NCBI RefSeq assembly: GCF_014205225.1
Contig: NZ_JACHNB010000001.1
Coordinates: forward strand, 2,585,501 to 2,649,500
Direction: 5' to 3'
DNA length: 64,000 nucleotides
From: Actinoplanes octamycinicus
Lineage (GTDB): Bacteria; Actinomycetota; Actinomycetes; Mycobacteriales; Micromonosporaceae
Part shown: positions 8,683 to 18,008 of the stretch, piece after piece
How the letters are laid out: each line of letters opens with the position of its first letter
Numbering within the stretch: position 1 is the stretch's first letter
Made by a program: the position numbers and the translations under genes
The notes under the pieces: generated by a model
What the model was told of the DNA's origin: nothing
Database searches by the model: none
What the model saw: the letters and a program-made list of their open reading frames with translations, nothing else

Positions 8683-8738
8683 CGACGGCCGAGTGCGCCC
8701 CCGGTTTTCCGGGTGTGTGCTCGGCCGTCGTGGTTTTT
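8683..8738 (+). terminator. Rho-independent terminator of rplM-rpsI
   Basis: CGACGGCCGAG (8683-8693) pairs perfectly with CTCGGCCGTCG (8720-8730), followed by TGGTTTTT. Confidence 0.85.
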
Positions 8739-8842
8739 CCCGGCTCCATCCCCTCCCCCCAACTAGCCGTTTCGGTACTCCTGCCCTGGCCGCCTGCTGT
8801 TGCACGCTTGAGGGCACGTGTCACCGGCGAAAGGAAGCCGCC

Positions 8843-10195
8843 ATGGGGCGACTCTTCGGCACCGACGGCGTTCGCGGTCTCGCGAACGGCGACCTGCTCA
8901 CCCCGGAACTGGCCCTCTCGGTCGCCGTCGCGGCCGCCCGGGTCCTGGTCGAGACCGACAGCAGCCACCAGCCACTCGCCATCGTGGGCCGTGACCCGCG
9001 GGCCAGCGGCGAGATGCTGGAAGCGGCGGTCGTGGCCGGCCTGACCAGCGCGGGGGCCAACGTGGTCCGGGTCGGCGTGCTGCCGACCCCGGCGGTCGCG
9101 TACCTGGTGGGGCAGACCGGCGCCGACCTGGGTGTGATGCTCTCCGCGTCGCACAACCCCATGCCGGACAACGGCATCAAGCTCTTCGCGGCCGGCGGCA
9201 CCAAGCTGCCGGACGAGCTGGAGGAGCGGATCGAGAAGGCGATCGAGGACGGGCACGGCCTGGTCGGGCGGCCCACCGGCGCCAGCATCGGGCGAGTCCA
9301 CGATCTGCTGGACGGCGCTGAGCACTACGTCAAGCACCTCGTCGAGTCGATCCCGCACCGGCTCGAGGGCATCAAGGTCGTGGTGGACTGCGCGAACGGC
9401 GCGGCCAGCGAGGTCGGCCCGGTGGCGTACCGGGAGGCCGGCGCCGAGGTGATCGCGATCCACGCCGAGCCGGACGGGCTGAACATCAACGAGGAGTGCG
9501 GTTCGACGCACCTCGACAAGGTTCGCGCCGCGGTCCTGGAGCACGGCGCCGACCTGGGCCTGGCGCACGACGGCGACGCCGACCGCTGCCTGGCCGTGAC
9601 CGCGTCCGGCGAGGAGGTGGACGGCGACCAGATCATGGCGATCCTGGCGCTGGCCATGCGGGACGCCGGCACGCTGACCGACGACACCCTGGTCGCGACC
9701 GTGATGAGCAACCTGGGTCTGCGGATCGCGATGAAGCAGTCCGGCGTCAAGCTGGTCGAGACCAAGGTCGGCGACCGGTACGTGCTGGAGCACCTGCAGA
9801 GCAACGGGCTGGCCCTGGGCGGCGAGCAGAGCGGGCACATCGTGATGCCGGCCTTCGCCACCACCGGCGACGGCGTGCTGACCGGCCTGCACCTGATGGC
9901 GCAGCTCGCGGCGAGCGGCAAGTCGCTCGCCGACCTGGCCGCCGTGGTGCACAAGCTGCCCCAGCAGCTGATCAACGTGAAGGTCGGCGACCGGGAGGCC
10001 GGGGCGGCCGCGCCGACCGTGCAGGCCGCGGTGGCGCTGGCCGAGGCGGAGCTGGGCGAGACCGGCCGGGTGCTGCTGCGCCCGTCCGGGACCGAGCCGC
10101 TGGTCCGGGTGATGGTCGAGGCCGCCACCGAGGAGCAGGCGCGGGCCGTGGCCTCGCGCATCGCGGACGAGGTGCGGGCCGCCAGCCCGGTCTGA
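8843..10195 (+). CDS. glmM: Phosphoglucosamine mutase
   Basis: A 450-residue alpha-D-phosphohexomutase that converts glucosamine-6-phosphate to glucosamine-1-phosphate for UDP-GlcNAc and peptidoglycan synthesis. It begins [12 protein letters not shown], has the phosphoserine loop SASHNP (S103), the metal loop DGDADRC and the C-terminal phosphate-binding [15 protein letters not shown] start with AAAGGAAG 5 bases upstream. It follows rplM-rpsI and shares its pathway with glmS 2 kb downstream. Confidence 0.97.
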   Translation: MGRLFGTDGVRGLANGDLLTPELALSVAVAAARVLVETDSSHQPLAIVGRDPRASGEMLEAAVVAGLTSAGANVVRVGVLPTPAVAYLVGQTGADLGVMLSASHNPMPDNGIKLFAAGGTKLPDELEERIEKAIEDGHGLVGRPTGASIGRVHDLLDGAEHYVKHLVESIPHRLEGIKVVVDCANGAASEVGPVAYREAGAEVIAIHAEPDGLNINEECGSTHLDKVRAAVLEHGADLGLAHDGDADRCLAVTASGEEVDGDQIMAILALAMRDAGTLTDDTLVATVMSNLGLRIAMKQSGVKLVETKVGDRYVLEHLQSNGLALGGEQSGHIVMPAFATTGDGVLTGLHLMAQLAASGKSLADLAAVVHKLPQQLINVKVGDREAGAAAPTVQAAVALAEAELGETGRVLLRPSGTEPLVRVMVEAATEEQARAVASRIADEVRAASPV

Positions 10196-10196
10196 G

Positions 10197-11363
10197 CTAG
10201 GTGAGCGCCTTGAGGCGGTCGACGGCTTCGTCGATCACCTCGGGGCGCTTGCAGAACGCGAAGCGGATCAGGTGCCGGCCCGCGTCCTGGTGGTCGTAGA
10301 AGACCTGGGTCGGCACCGCGACCACGCCGCCCCGGCCGGGCAGCTCGCGGCAGAACGCGACGCCGTCGGTCCCGCCCAGCGGCCGGATGTCGGCGGTGAC
10401 GAAGTACGTCCCCTCGGCGTGCAGGACGTCGAATCCGGCCGCGGTCAGGCCGGTCACCAGGCGGTCCCGGTTGGCCCTGAGGGCGGCGGCGAAGCCGGTG
10501 AAGTACTCGTCCGGGAGGCCCAGGGCGACCGCCACGGCGGGCTGCAGCGGCGACGCGTTCACGAAGGTCAGGAACTGCTTGACCCGGAGCAGCGCGGACA
10601 CCAGCCGGGCCGGTCCGGTGGCCCAGCCGACCTTCCACCCGGTGCAGGAGAAGGTCTTGCCGGCCGACGAGATCCGCAGCGTGCGCTCCCGCATGCCGGG
10701 CAGGCCGGCCAGCGGGGTGTGCGTGCCCTCGAAGACCAGGTGCTCGTAGACCTCGTCGGTGACCGCGTAGGTGTCGTGCTCCTGGCACAGCTCGGCGATC
10801 AGCGCCAGCTCGGCCGGGGTGAACACCTTGCCGGTCGGGTTGTGCGGGGTGTTCAGCAGCACCAGCCGGGTCCGCGGCCCGAACGCGGCGCGCAGCTCCG
10901 CCTCGTCGAACCCGTACCGCCCGTCCGGGCCCGGCCGCAGCGTGACCGGCCGCCGGACCGCGCCGGCCAGGGTGATCGAGGCCGCGTAGGAGTCGTAGTA
11001 CGGCTCGAAGCAGACCACCTCGTCGTCCCGCTCGCAGAGCGCCAGGATGGCCGCCGCGATCGCCTCGGTGGCGCCGGCGGTGACCGCCACCTCGGTGTCC
11101 GGGTCCCGGGCCAGGCCCCAGAACCGCTGCTCGTGCGCGACGATCGCGTGCCGCAGCGCCGGGATGCCGGCCAGCGGCGGGTACTGGTTGGCCCCGCCGC
11201 GCAGCGCCTCGGCGGCGGCGGCCAGCATCGCGGCCGGGCCGTCGGTGTCCGGGAAGCCCTGTCCGAGATTGACCGCGCCGGTGCGGAGCGCGAGCGCGGA
11301 CATCTCGGTGAAGATCGTGGTACCGAACGGGCGCATCCGTGCGACCAGCGGGTCCGTGCTCAC
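10197..11363 (-). CDS. Pyridoxal-phosphate-dependent aminotransferase, class I/II
   Basis: A 388-residue fold-type I aminotransferase. The PLP lysine is in SSAGKTFSCTGWKVGW (about residue 230); NLGQGFPDTDGP, LLNTPHNPTGK and TDEVYEHLVF are the expected landmarks. The pattern resembles the YbdL/kynurenine-aminotransferase branch acting on methionine, aromatic or kynurenine-type substrates; the exact substrate cannot be read from the sequence. GTG start with GAGGAG upstream. Its stop is one base from the glmM stop (convergent). Confidence 0.92.
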   Translation of the reverse strand: MSTDPLVARMRPFGTTIFTEMSALALRTGAVNLGQGFPDTDGPAAMLAAAAEALRGGANQYPPLAGIPALRHAIVAHEQRFWGLARDPDTEVAVTAGATEAIAAAILALCERDDEVVCFEPYYDSYAASITLAGAVRRPVTLRPGPDGRYGFDEAELRAAFGPRTRLVLLNTPHNPTGKVFTPAELALIAELCQEHDTYAVTDEVYEHLVFEGTHTPLAGLPGMRERTLRISSAGKTFSCTGWKVGWATGPARLVSALLRVKQFLTFVNASPLQPAVAVALGLPDEYFTGFAAALRANRDRLVTGLTAAGFDVLHAEGTYFVTADIRPLGGTDGVAFCRELPGRGGVVAVPTQVFYDHQDAGRHLIRFAFCKRPEVIDEAVDRLKALT

Positions 11364-11422
11364 CTGGCTCCTCGGTCAGTCTCGGGTCGGTCTCCGGGCC
11401 GGTTCTCCGGCCGGTCCCGGCC

Positions 11423-12190
11423 TCAGTTGAAGATCAGCTTGTTGCAGGTGGCGGTGGCGGCCGGGCCGCTCTTGGTCTGCTCGGCGACGGTCGCGCCGTC
11501 GACGGTGACCTTGCAGCTGATGCTGCCGTCCTCCAGCGACTCGCGGATCCCGGTCACCGAGGCGAACGCCGCACCCTCCATGGAGAGCGTCATCTTCCAC
11601 GGCAGTTTCGTCTGTTTGATCGTCTTGGGCAGGTCGCCCAGCTTCTCGGCGTAGAGAATCGTGGCCGGACCGCTACCGGTCACCTCGTACTTCACGGTGA
11701 CCGGCTTGCCGTCGGTGAGGCCGGGCACCGCCGGGACGTCACTCGGCAGGGTGGTGGGGACCACGGTCGGCAGTGCGTCCGGGATCTTCGCGGCCGCCTC
11801 TTTCGCCTTGTCGGCGGCGCGCTGGACGAGCAGCACGCTGGTGGTCACCACGCCGCCGCAGAGCAGCAGGCCGACCGCCAGGATCAGGGCGATCAGCGGG
11901 GTGTTGCTGCGGCGCGGCGCCGGCGCGGGCGGATAGGCGCCCGGATAGCCGGGCGGCGGCGCCTGCGGGAACGGCGACTGCGGCGGGTAGCCGGGCGGTG
12001 GCCCCTGCTGATAGGCGTCCCGCGGCGGGTAGCCGGGCGGGGGCGCCTGCTGGTAGGGGTCCTGCGGCGGGTAGCCGACCGGCGGGAACGCCGAGGTGGG
12101 CGGGTACTCCGGGGGTGGCTCGTGGGGCGGCAGCGGGGCGTAGCCCGGGCTGAACTCCGGCGGCCGTGGTGGCTCGCGGTGATCGCTCAT
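11423..12190 (-). CDS. Proline-rich membrane protein with MmpS-like C-terminal domain
   Basis: A 255-residue protein. The first 95 residues are Pro/Tyr/Gln-rich with repeated PPPGYPP units facing the cytoplasm, then one membrane segment (LIALILAVGLLLCGGVVTTS) and an exported domain of about 130 residues. The VTVKYEVTGSGPATILYAEK stretch and the later LPWKMTLSMEG resemble the MmpS family of transporter accessory proteins; here no MmpL partner is adjacent. The conserved-looking C-terminus contains two cysteines (ISCKV and TATCNK) that could form a disulfide. ATG start with GGGAGG upstream. Function unknown. Confidence 0.75.
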   Translation of the reverse strand: MSDHREPPRPPEFSPGYAPLPPHEPPPEYPPTSAFPPVGYPPQDPYQQAPPPGYPPRDAYQQGPPPGYPPQSPFPQAPPPGYPGAYPPAPAPRRSNTPLIALILAVGLLLCGGVVTTSVLLVQRAADKAKEAAAKIPDALPTVVPTTLPSDVPAVPGLTDGKPVTVKYEVTGSGPATILYAEKLGDLPKTIKQTKLPWKMTLSMEGAAFASVTGIRESLEDGSISCKVTVDGATVAEQTKSGPAATATCNKLIFN

Positions 12191-12332
12191 CTTTCCCTCC
12201 CGGTGACCGATTGCCGACGGTACGCCAACCCCGCACCCGAGCGGGAGCGGCCCACTAGCGGGTCTATGTTTCCGATCACGTACGATGCTCGTAACGGTGC
12301 TTCTCGCGCATGACGTTTGAGCGAAAGTCGGC

Positions 12333-12338
12333 TACGCT
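12333..12338 (+). promoter_or_regulatory. -10 box for a probable leaderless glmS message
   Basis: TACGCT ends 7 bases before the glmS ATG and there is no Shine-Dalgarno sequence, so transcription may begin at the start codon. Confidence 0.4.
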
Positions 12339-12345
12339 GCCCGGC

Positions 12346-14229
12346 ATGTGTGGGATCGTGGGTTACGTAGGCAATCGTCCGGCCCTGAGCATCGTCCTCG
12401 ATGGTCTTCGCCGGCTGGAGTACCGCGGGTACGACTCCGCGGGCGTCGCCGTCATCGACAATGACGTCGTTCGCACCGAGAAGCGGGCCGGCAAGCTGGC
12501 CAACCTGGAGAAGGCCCTGGCCGAGCGCACCGCCGACGGGATCGCCGCGGGCAGCACCGGCATCGGGCACACCCGGTGGGCCACGCACGGCGGGCCGACC
12601 GACCGCAACGCGCACCCGCATCTCTCCGCCGACGGCCGGGTCGCCGTCATCCACAACGGCATCATCGAGAACTTCGCCCGGCTGCGCGCCGAGCTGGAGG
12701 CCGACGGCGTCGAGTTCCGCAGCGACACCGACACCGAGTGCGCGGCGCACCTGCTCGCCGCCGAGATGCGGGCGCTGCGCGAGGCCGGCGCGGAGAGCGG
12801 CCCGGCGCTGCTCGCCGAGGGCATGCGGCGCGTGGTGCGCCGGCTGGAGGGCGCCTTCACGCTGCTCGCCGTGGACGTCGAGGTGCCCGACGCGGTGGTC
12901 GCCGCCCGGCGCAACTCGCCGCTCGTGGTGGGCCGCGGCAACGGGGAGAACTTCCTGGCCAGCGACGTCTCCGCGTTCATCGAGCACACCCGGGAAGCGG
13001 TCGAGCTGGGCCAGGACCAGGTCGTCCTGATCACCCCGGCGGGGATCGAGATCACCGACTTCGACGGCGCCCCGGCGGCCGGCCAGGAGTTCCACGTCGA
13101 CTGGGACCTGTCCGCCGCCGAGAAGGGTGGCTACGAGTACTTCATGCTCAAGGAGATCGCCGAGCAGCCGCAGGCGATCGCGGACACCCTGCTCGGCCGG
13201 CTGAGCGACCGCGGCGAGATCATCCTCGACGAGGTCCGGCTCACCGACCAGGACCTGCGGGACGTGGACAAGGTGTTCATCGTGGCCTGCGGCACGTCGT
13301 ACCACGCCGGGATGGTCGCCAAGTACGCCATCGAGCACTGGGTGCGGATCCCCTGCGAGGTCGAGCTGGCCAGCGAGTTCCGCTACCGCGACCCGATCCT
13401 GGACCGGTCCACCCTGGTGATCGTGATCAGCCAGTCCGGCGAGACCATGGACACCCTGATGGCGCTCCGCCACGCCAAGGAGCAGAAGGCCCGGGTGCTG
13501 GCCATCTGCAACACCAACGGCTCCACCATCCCGCGCGAGTCGGACGCGGTCCTTTACACCCACGGCGGCCCGGAGATCGCGGTCGCCTCCACCAAGGCCT
13601 TCCTCACCCAGCTGGTCGCCTGCTACCTGATCGGCCTGCACCTGGCCCAGATCCGCGGCGTGATGTACGCCGACGAGGTGGCCGCCGTGGTGGAGAAGCT
13701 GCAGGCCACCCCGGACAGCCTGCGCACCCTGCTGGACGGGATGGAGGAGGTCCGGGCGCTGGCCCGGGACCTGCGGACCGCGTCCACGCTGCTGTTCATC
13801 GGCCGGCACGTCGGGTTCCCGGTGGCCCTGGAGGGCGCGCTCAAGCTCAAGGAGCTCGCCTACATGCACGCCGAGGGCTTCGCGGCCGGCGAGCTCAAGC
13901 ACGGCCCGATCTCGCTGATCGACCAGGGCACCCCGGTGGTCTGCATCGTGCCGTCGCCGGCCGGCCGCGGCGTGATGCGCGACAAGGTGGTCTCCAACAT
14001 CCAGGAGGTCCGCGCCCGGGGCGCCCGGACCATCGTGATCGCCGAGGAGGGTGACGAGGGCGTCGCCGCCTTCGCCGACCACCTGATCACCGTGCCGCCG
14101 ACGCCGACCCTGCTGGCCCCGCTGATGACCACGGTGCCGCTGCAGATCCTGGCCTGCGAGATCGCCGCCGCCCGCGGCAACGACGTGGACCAGCCGCGGA
14201 ACCTGGCCAAGTCGGTCACCGTCGAGTAG
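12346..14229 (+). CDS. glmS: Glutamine-fructose-6-phosphate aminotransferase (isomerizing)
   Basis: A 627-residue enzyme making glucosamine-6-phosphate from fructose-6-phosphate and glutamine, the first committed step to UDP-GlcNAc. The catalytic cysteine is residue 2 (MCGIVGYVG); the N-terminal glutaminase has GIGHTRWATHG and HNGIIENF. Two SIS sugar-isomerase domains follow, with CGTSYHAG, ISQSGETMDT and STKAF, and the C-terminus is PRNLAKSVTVE. The start is fixed by the need for Cys at position 2; longer upstream reading would bury it. No ribosome site is visible. Confidence 0.98.
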   Translation: MCGIVGYVGNRPALSIVLDGLRRLEYRGYDSAGVAVIDNDVVRTEKRAGKLANLEKALAERTADGIAAGSTGIGHTRWATHGGPTDRNAHPHLSADGRVAVIHNGIIENFARLRAELEADGVEFRSDTDTECAAHLLAAEMRALREAGAESGPALLAEGMRRVVRRLEGAFTLLAVDVEVPDAVVAARRNSPLVVGRGNGENFLASDVSAFIEHTREAVELGQDQVVLITPAGIEITDFDGAPAAGQEFHVDWDLSAAEKGGYEYFMLKEIAEQPQAIADTLLGRLSDRGEIILDEVRLTDQDLRDVDKVFIVACGTSYHAGMVAKYAIEHWVRIPCEVELASEFRYRDPILDRSTLVIVISQSGETMDTLMALRHAKEQKARVLAICNTNGSTIPRESDAVLYTHGGPEIAVASTKAFLTQLVACYLIGLHLAQIRGVMYADEVAAVVEKLQATPDSLRTLLDGMEEVRALARDLRTASTLLFIGRHVGFPVALEGALKLKELAYMHAEGFAAGELKHGPISLIDQGTPVVCIVPSPAGRGVMRDKVVSNIQEVRARGARTIVIAEEGDEGVAAFADHLITVPPTPTLLAPLMTTVPLQILACEIAAARGNDVDQPRNLAKSVTVE

Positions 14230-14252
14230 GACGAACCACCGGGAGCCGGCCC

Positions 14253-15719
14253 TCATGGCGTCCCGCCCAGCGTGATCCGGGCGAGGGCGTCCAGGGCCGG
14301 CCGGCCCGGCTCCCAGTAACCCAGGTGGCCGCCGTCCCACTGGGAGCCGAAGACCCGCGCGCCGAACGCCGGATCGCTCGGGTCGTGCCCGAACCACAGC
14401 TTCTCGGTCGGCATGAGCGGCGGCCGCGGCACCCGGACCGGGTTGACCGCGAGGTGCTGGATCGGATCGCTGAGCGACGTCGAGGCGAACACCCGGTCGG
14501 CCGGGACGCCGAGCTGCCGCACCGAGTCCACGCCGACGCCGGGCGAGCCGACGAAGACCACCCGATCCGCGTCCAGCGCCCCGGTTGCTGCCTTGCCCAC
14601 CACCAGCGACCCGTAGCTGTGCCCGAGCACGGTCTGCCGCGCCGCCGGGCCCTCGTGGGTGGCCCGCAGCCCCTCCTGGAAGCGCCGCAGCCCGCTCGCG
14701 CCGGCCTCGGCCTGCCGCGCCGACCACGCCTCGTGCAGGAAGTCCGGCGCGTCGTAGTCCAGCCACAGCACCGAGCTGGTCGCCGCCTCCGGCCCCAGCT
14801 CGCCGGCCCGCGCCGCGACCCGCTCGGCCCGGGTCAGCTCACCGCCCAGCCCGGCCAGGTCCGCGGTCATCCCGGGCACGTGGGTCAGCACGTTCGCCGC
14901 CCGGTCCGGGTCGCCGAGGGCGACCACCGCCCGGCCGTCGCCGGAGACGTCCAACCCGATCAGGTACGCCCGGGGACCGCGCTCGTCGGCCAGCCGGTCG
15001 GCGAGCCGGTCCAGCCCGCGCAGCGTGCCCGCGTCCGGGGCGGCGGCCGCGTGCCGCAGGCGGTCCCGCCGGTCGGCCAGCAGCAGCCGGTTGGCCAGGT
15101 CGCGGTCGGCCACCGGAACCCCGTCCAGCCCGGCCACCGCGCCTGGCTCGGTGGCCAGCAGCCACATCCGTTGGGCCGGGGACAGCCCGGCCCACCACTG
15201 CCGCACCCGCGCGGGCGTCGCGGTGCAGTCCGGCCGGTCCGGGCCGTCCGGCGCGGCCGGGGTGACGGCCAGCTCGGCCAGCCGGGCCGCGGCGCCCTGG
15301 TCGGCGGTGCCGGCCACGTGCAGCGCGGTGGCCAGCTCGGCGGCCGCCGGACCGGGCGCGACCCGGCCGGCGTCGTCGATGGTCAGGCCGGTCGCCCGCG
15401 CGGTGGCCCGGGCCCGGTCGAGCAGGGCCCGGGCCCGGGTCAGCGCCGCGGCGAACTCGCTGAGGATCTGGTCGGCCCGCCAGCAGAGCAGCCGGACCAG
15501 CACCAGCCGGCGGCGGACCGTGCCGAGCCGGGCGGCCGCGGCCTCGGCGGCGGCGCCCGACCAGGCGGCCCGCACCTTCGCCGCCAGCGGGCCGAACTCA
15601 CCGGCGAGCACGCCGAGCAGCGCGGCCCAGCGCCGCCAGGCGAGGGCGGCGGCGGACCAGCGGGCCGGGTCGGTGGCCCGGAGCCGGGTGTAGGTGACCC
15701 GGGCGGGGAGGACGGTCAT
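14253..15719 (-). CDS. Alpha/beta hydrolase of the DUF1023 type
   Basis: A 488-residue protein. The first 200 residues are Ala/Arg-rich helices resembling WXG100-like packing; the C-terminal half is an alpha/beta hydrolase with the nucleophile elbow VLGHSYGSLVVG and a VFVGSPGVGV strand. DUF1023 proteins are actinobacterial and of unknown substrate. The start is the ATG at 15719, sharing ATGA with the stop of the small upstream gene, so the two are co-translated. It converges on glmS. Confidence 0.85.
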   Translation of the reverse strand: MTVLPARVTYTRLRATDPARWSAAALAWRRWAALLGVLAGEFGPLAAKVRAAWSGAAAEAAAARLGTVRRRLVLVRLLCWRADQILSEFAAALTRARALLDRARATARATGLTIDDAGRVAPGPAAAELATALHVAGTADQGAAARLAELAVTPAAPDGPDRPDCTATPARVRQWWAGLSPAQRMWLLATEPGAVAGLDGVPVADRDLANRLLLADRRDRLRHAAAAPDAGTLRGLDRLADRLADERGPRAYLIGLDVSGDGRAVVALGDPDRAANVLTHVPGMTADLAGLGGELTRAERVAARAGELGPEAATSSVLWLDYDAPDFLHEAWSARQAEAGASGLRRFQEGLRATHEGPAARQTVLGHSYGSLVVGKAATGALDADRVVFVGSPGVGVDSVRQLGVPADRVFASTSLSDPIQHLAVNPVRVPRPPLMPTEKLWFGHDPSDPAFGARVFGSQWDGGHLGYWEPGRPALDALARITLGGTP

Positions 15720-16003
15720 CGCACGGCCCGCAGGCGGGTGGCGGCGCGGTGGTCGGCGGCGGCGTACGCCGAGAGGGTCGTCTCGATCTGATCCGCCGCG
15801 GCCGTGAGATCCGCGCCGGCCGCGAGCAGGCCCTGCCCGGCCGCGTCCGCGGCGGAGGCCGCGGCGTCGCACGACGCCCAGCGTGGACCGGGCACGGGCG
15901 GTGGCGCCGAGGCCACCGACGCCCGCACCCGGGATGCCGTCCCGAGCAGGGCCGAGGCGGCGCGTCGCAACTCCACGGCATCGACGTCGAGATCGGGATT
16001 CAT
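15716..16003 (-). CDS. Small WXG100-like helical protein
   Basis: A 95-residue, mostly helical, Ala-rich protein ([16 protein letters not shown] start; [10 protein letters not shown] in the middle near the turn). Size, helix-turn-helix hairpin form and partnership with a DUF1023 hydrolase recall the ESX/WXG100-associated modules of actinobacteria, but the W-x-G turn is not exact (WAS). It has no signal peptide. Coupled to the hydrolase by a 4-base overlap. Confidence 0.7.
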   Translation of the reverse strand: MNPDLDVDAVELRRAASALLGTASRVRASVASAPPPVPGPRWASCDAAASAADAAGQGLLAAGADLTAAADQIETTLSAYAAADHRAATRLRAVR

Positions 16004-16120
16004 GGCGGCAGCCTCCTGCGCTCCGGGGGACGGGAGCGCCACGGTAGGCCGGATCGGAGCGGCCCGTGACCGCCCTGTGGACAACGCTCGCGGCCCGTCC
16101 ACAGGCTCTCCGGCTCGGGC

Positions 16121-16126
16121 TAGGGT
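16121..16126 (+). promoter_or_regulatory. -10 box for a probable leaderless acpS message
   Basis: TAGGGT ends 7 bases before the acpS GTG; no ribosome-binding sequence is present. Confidence 0.4.
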
Positions 16127-16133
16127 GTCCGTT

Positions 16134-16502
16134 GTGATCGTGTCTGTCGGCATCGACGTCGTCCTGGTGGACCGCTTCGCCCGCGCGCTGGACCGGACCC
16201 CGCTGCTCGGGGACCGGCTGTTCACCGAGGCCGAGCGCCTGACCGGCTCGGGCAACCCGCGGTCGCCCGAGTCGCTGGCCGCCCGGTTCGCCGCGAAGGA
16301 GGCGGTGGCCAAGGCGCTCGGCGCGCCGGTCGGGCTGCGCTGGCACGACTGCGAGATCGTCACCGACCCGGACGGCCGCCCCTGGTTGACCGTCTCCGGT
16401 ACGGTCGCCGCCGCCGCGTCCGAGCGCGGGATCAATCGATGGCACCTGTCGCTGTCCCACGACGGCGGGATCGCGTCCGCGATGGTGGTCGCCGAGCAGT
16501 AA
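16134..16502 (+). CDS. acpS: Holo-[acyl-carrier-protein] synthase
   Basis: A 122-residue AcpS that transfers 4'-phosphopantetheine from CoA to acyl carrier protein. The Mg-binding GIDVV (D8) and the [13 protein letters not shown] helix are typical, as is the terminal [16 protein letters not shown]. The GTG at 16134 is preferred; a GTG two codons later is an alternative. nnr follows 16 bases downstream. Confidence 0.95.
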   Translation: MIVSVGIDVVLVDRFARALDRTPLLGDRLFTEAERLTGSGNPRSPESLAARFAAKEAVAKALGAPVGLRWHDCEIVTDPDGRPWLTVSGTVAAAASERGINRWHLSLSHDGGIASAMVVAEQ

Positions 16503-16518
16503 CGCCGAAGGGGGAGAG

Positions 16519-17970
16519 ATGCGGCAGGCATGGCGGGTGGCCGACGTACGGGCGGCGGAGAAGACGCTGATGGCCACGCTGCCCGAGGGCGCGCTGATGC
16601 AGCGGGCCGCGGCCGGCCTGGCCCGGCGCTGCGCGCTGCTGCTCGGCGACACCGGCGGGGTCTACGGGGCCCGGGTGCTGCTGCTGGTCGGCAGCGGCGA
16701 CAACGGCGGGGACACGCTCTACGCCGGCGCCGCGCTGGCCACCCGCGGCGCGCAGGTGCGGGCGCTGCTGCTCACCCCGGAGCGGGTGCACCTGGCCGGG
16801 CTCGCCGCGCTGCGCCGGGCCGGCGGGTTCACCACCACCGACCTGCCCACCCGGGCCGACCTGGTGCTGGACGGGATCGTCGGGATCGGCGCGTCCGGCG
16901 GCCTGCGCCCGCCCGCCGCGGCGATCGTGCGGTCCCTGGGCGAGCTGCGCGGCCGGACCGGCGAGCGGGCCGTCGTGGTCGCCGTCGACGTGCCCAGCGG
17001 GGTGCGGGTGGACACCGGCGACGTGCCCGGCGAGGCGGTCACCGCGGACGTCACGGTGACCTTCGGCTGCCTGAAACCGGCGCACCTGGTCGGCCCGGCG
17101 GCGCCCCGGTGCGGGCAGGTCGAGCTGGTCGACATCGGGCTCGGCCCGGCGCTGGTCGCCGACCCGGCGGTCCGGGTGGCCGAGGCCGCCGACATCGCGG
17201 CCTGGTGGCCGGTCCCGGGCGCGACCTCGGACAAGTACTCCCGCGGCGTGGTCGGGCTGGCCACCGGCTCGGCGACCTACCCGGGCGCGGCCCTGCTCTC
17301 CACCGCCGGCGCGCTGGCCGGCCCGACCGGGATGGTGCGCTACGCGGGCAGCGCCCACCGGGAGGTGGTGCACGCCCACCCGTCGGTGGTGACCGCGCCC
17401 CGGGTGGCCGACGCCGGCCGGGTGCAGGCCTGGGTCTGCGGCTCCGGGCTGGGCACCGGCGACCAGGCCCGGACCGAGTTGCGCAGCGTGCTGGCCACCG
17501 CGCTGCCGGTGCTGCTGGACGCGGACGCGATCACCATGCTGGTCGGCGGCGAGCACGCCGAGGATCTGCGCCGGGACGCGCCGCTGGTGCTGACCCCGCA
17601 CGACGGCGAGTTCAAGCGGCTGGCCGGCGAGGCGCCGGGCGCCGACCGGATGGCCGCGGCCGCCAAGCTGGCCGCCTGGACCAACGCGGTGGTGCTGCTC
17701 AAGGGCGACCGGACGATCGTGGCGACACCCGGCGGCGACTTCTGGGCGAACCCCACCGGCTCCCCGGCGCTGGCCACCGCGGGCAGCGGCGACGTGCTGG
17801 CCGGGCTGCTCGGGTCGCTGCTCGCGGCCGGGCTGCCGCCGGTCCGGGCGGCGGTGGCGGCGGCCTACGTGCACGGGCTGGCCGGGCGGCGGGCGGCGCT
17901 GGACGGGCCGGTCACCGCGCCGGACGTGGCCGCCGCGGTGCGCCCGGCGCTGGCCGATCTGCTGGGCTGA
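16519..17970 (+). CDS. nnr: Bifunctional NAD(P)H-hydrate epimerase / ADP-dependent dehydratase
   Basis: A 483-residue fusion that repairs hydrated NAD(P)H. The N-terminal YjeF_N epimerase (residues about 1-210) has VGSGDNGGDTLYAG and LDGIVGIGASGG; the C-terminal ribokinase-like dehydratase (about 225-480) has LTPHDGEFKRLAGE, KGDRTIVATP and the catalytic TAGSGDVLAGLLG. ATG start preceded by GGGGGAGAG. Placement between acpS and alr is the standard actinobacterial order. Confidence 0.95.
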   Translation: MRQAWRVADVRAAEKTLMATLPEGALMQRAAAGLARRCALLLGDTGGVYGARVLLLVGSGDNGGDTLYAGAALATRGAQVRALLLTPERVHLAGLAALRRAGGFTTTDLPTRADLVLDGIVGIGASGGLRPPAAAIVRSLGELRGRTGERAVVVAVDVPSGVRVDTGDVPGEAVTADVTVTFGCLKPAHLVGPAAPRCGQVELVDIGLGPALVADPAVRVAEAADIAAWWPVPGATSDKYSRGVVGLATGSATYPGAALLSTAGALAGPTGMVRYAGSAHREVVHAHPSVVTAPRVADAGRVQAWVCGSGLGTGDQARTELRSVLATALPVLLDADAITMLVGGEHAEDLRRDAPLVLTPHDGEFKRLAGEAPGADRMAAAAKLAAWTNAVVLLKGDRTIVATPGGDFWANPTGSPALATAGSGDVLAGLLGSLLAAGLPPVRAAVAAAYVHGLAGRRAALDGPVTAPDVAAAVRPALADLLG

Positions 17971-17995
17971 ACCGGGGAATTGTCATACCCCTCAG

Positions 17996-18001
17996 TAGGG
18001 T
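17996..18001 (+). promoter_or_regulatory. -10 box for a probable leaderless alr message
   Basis: TAGGGT ends 7 bases before the alr ATG, the same box and spacing as before acpS. Confidence 0.4.
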
Positions 18002-18008
18002 GGATGGC

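Noticed and set aside
8096..9952. Minus-strand open frame of over 600 codons opposite rpsI and glmM
   Set aside because: Both plus-strand genes are certain, and the antisense product has no recognisable fold or ribosome site.
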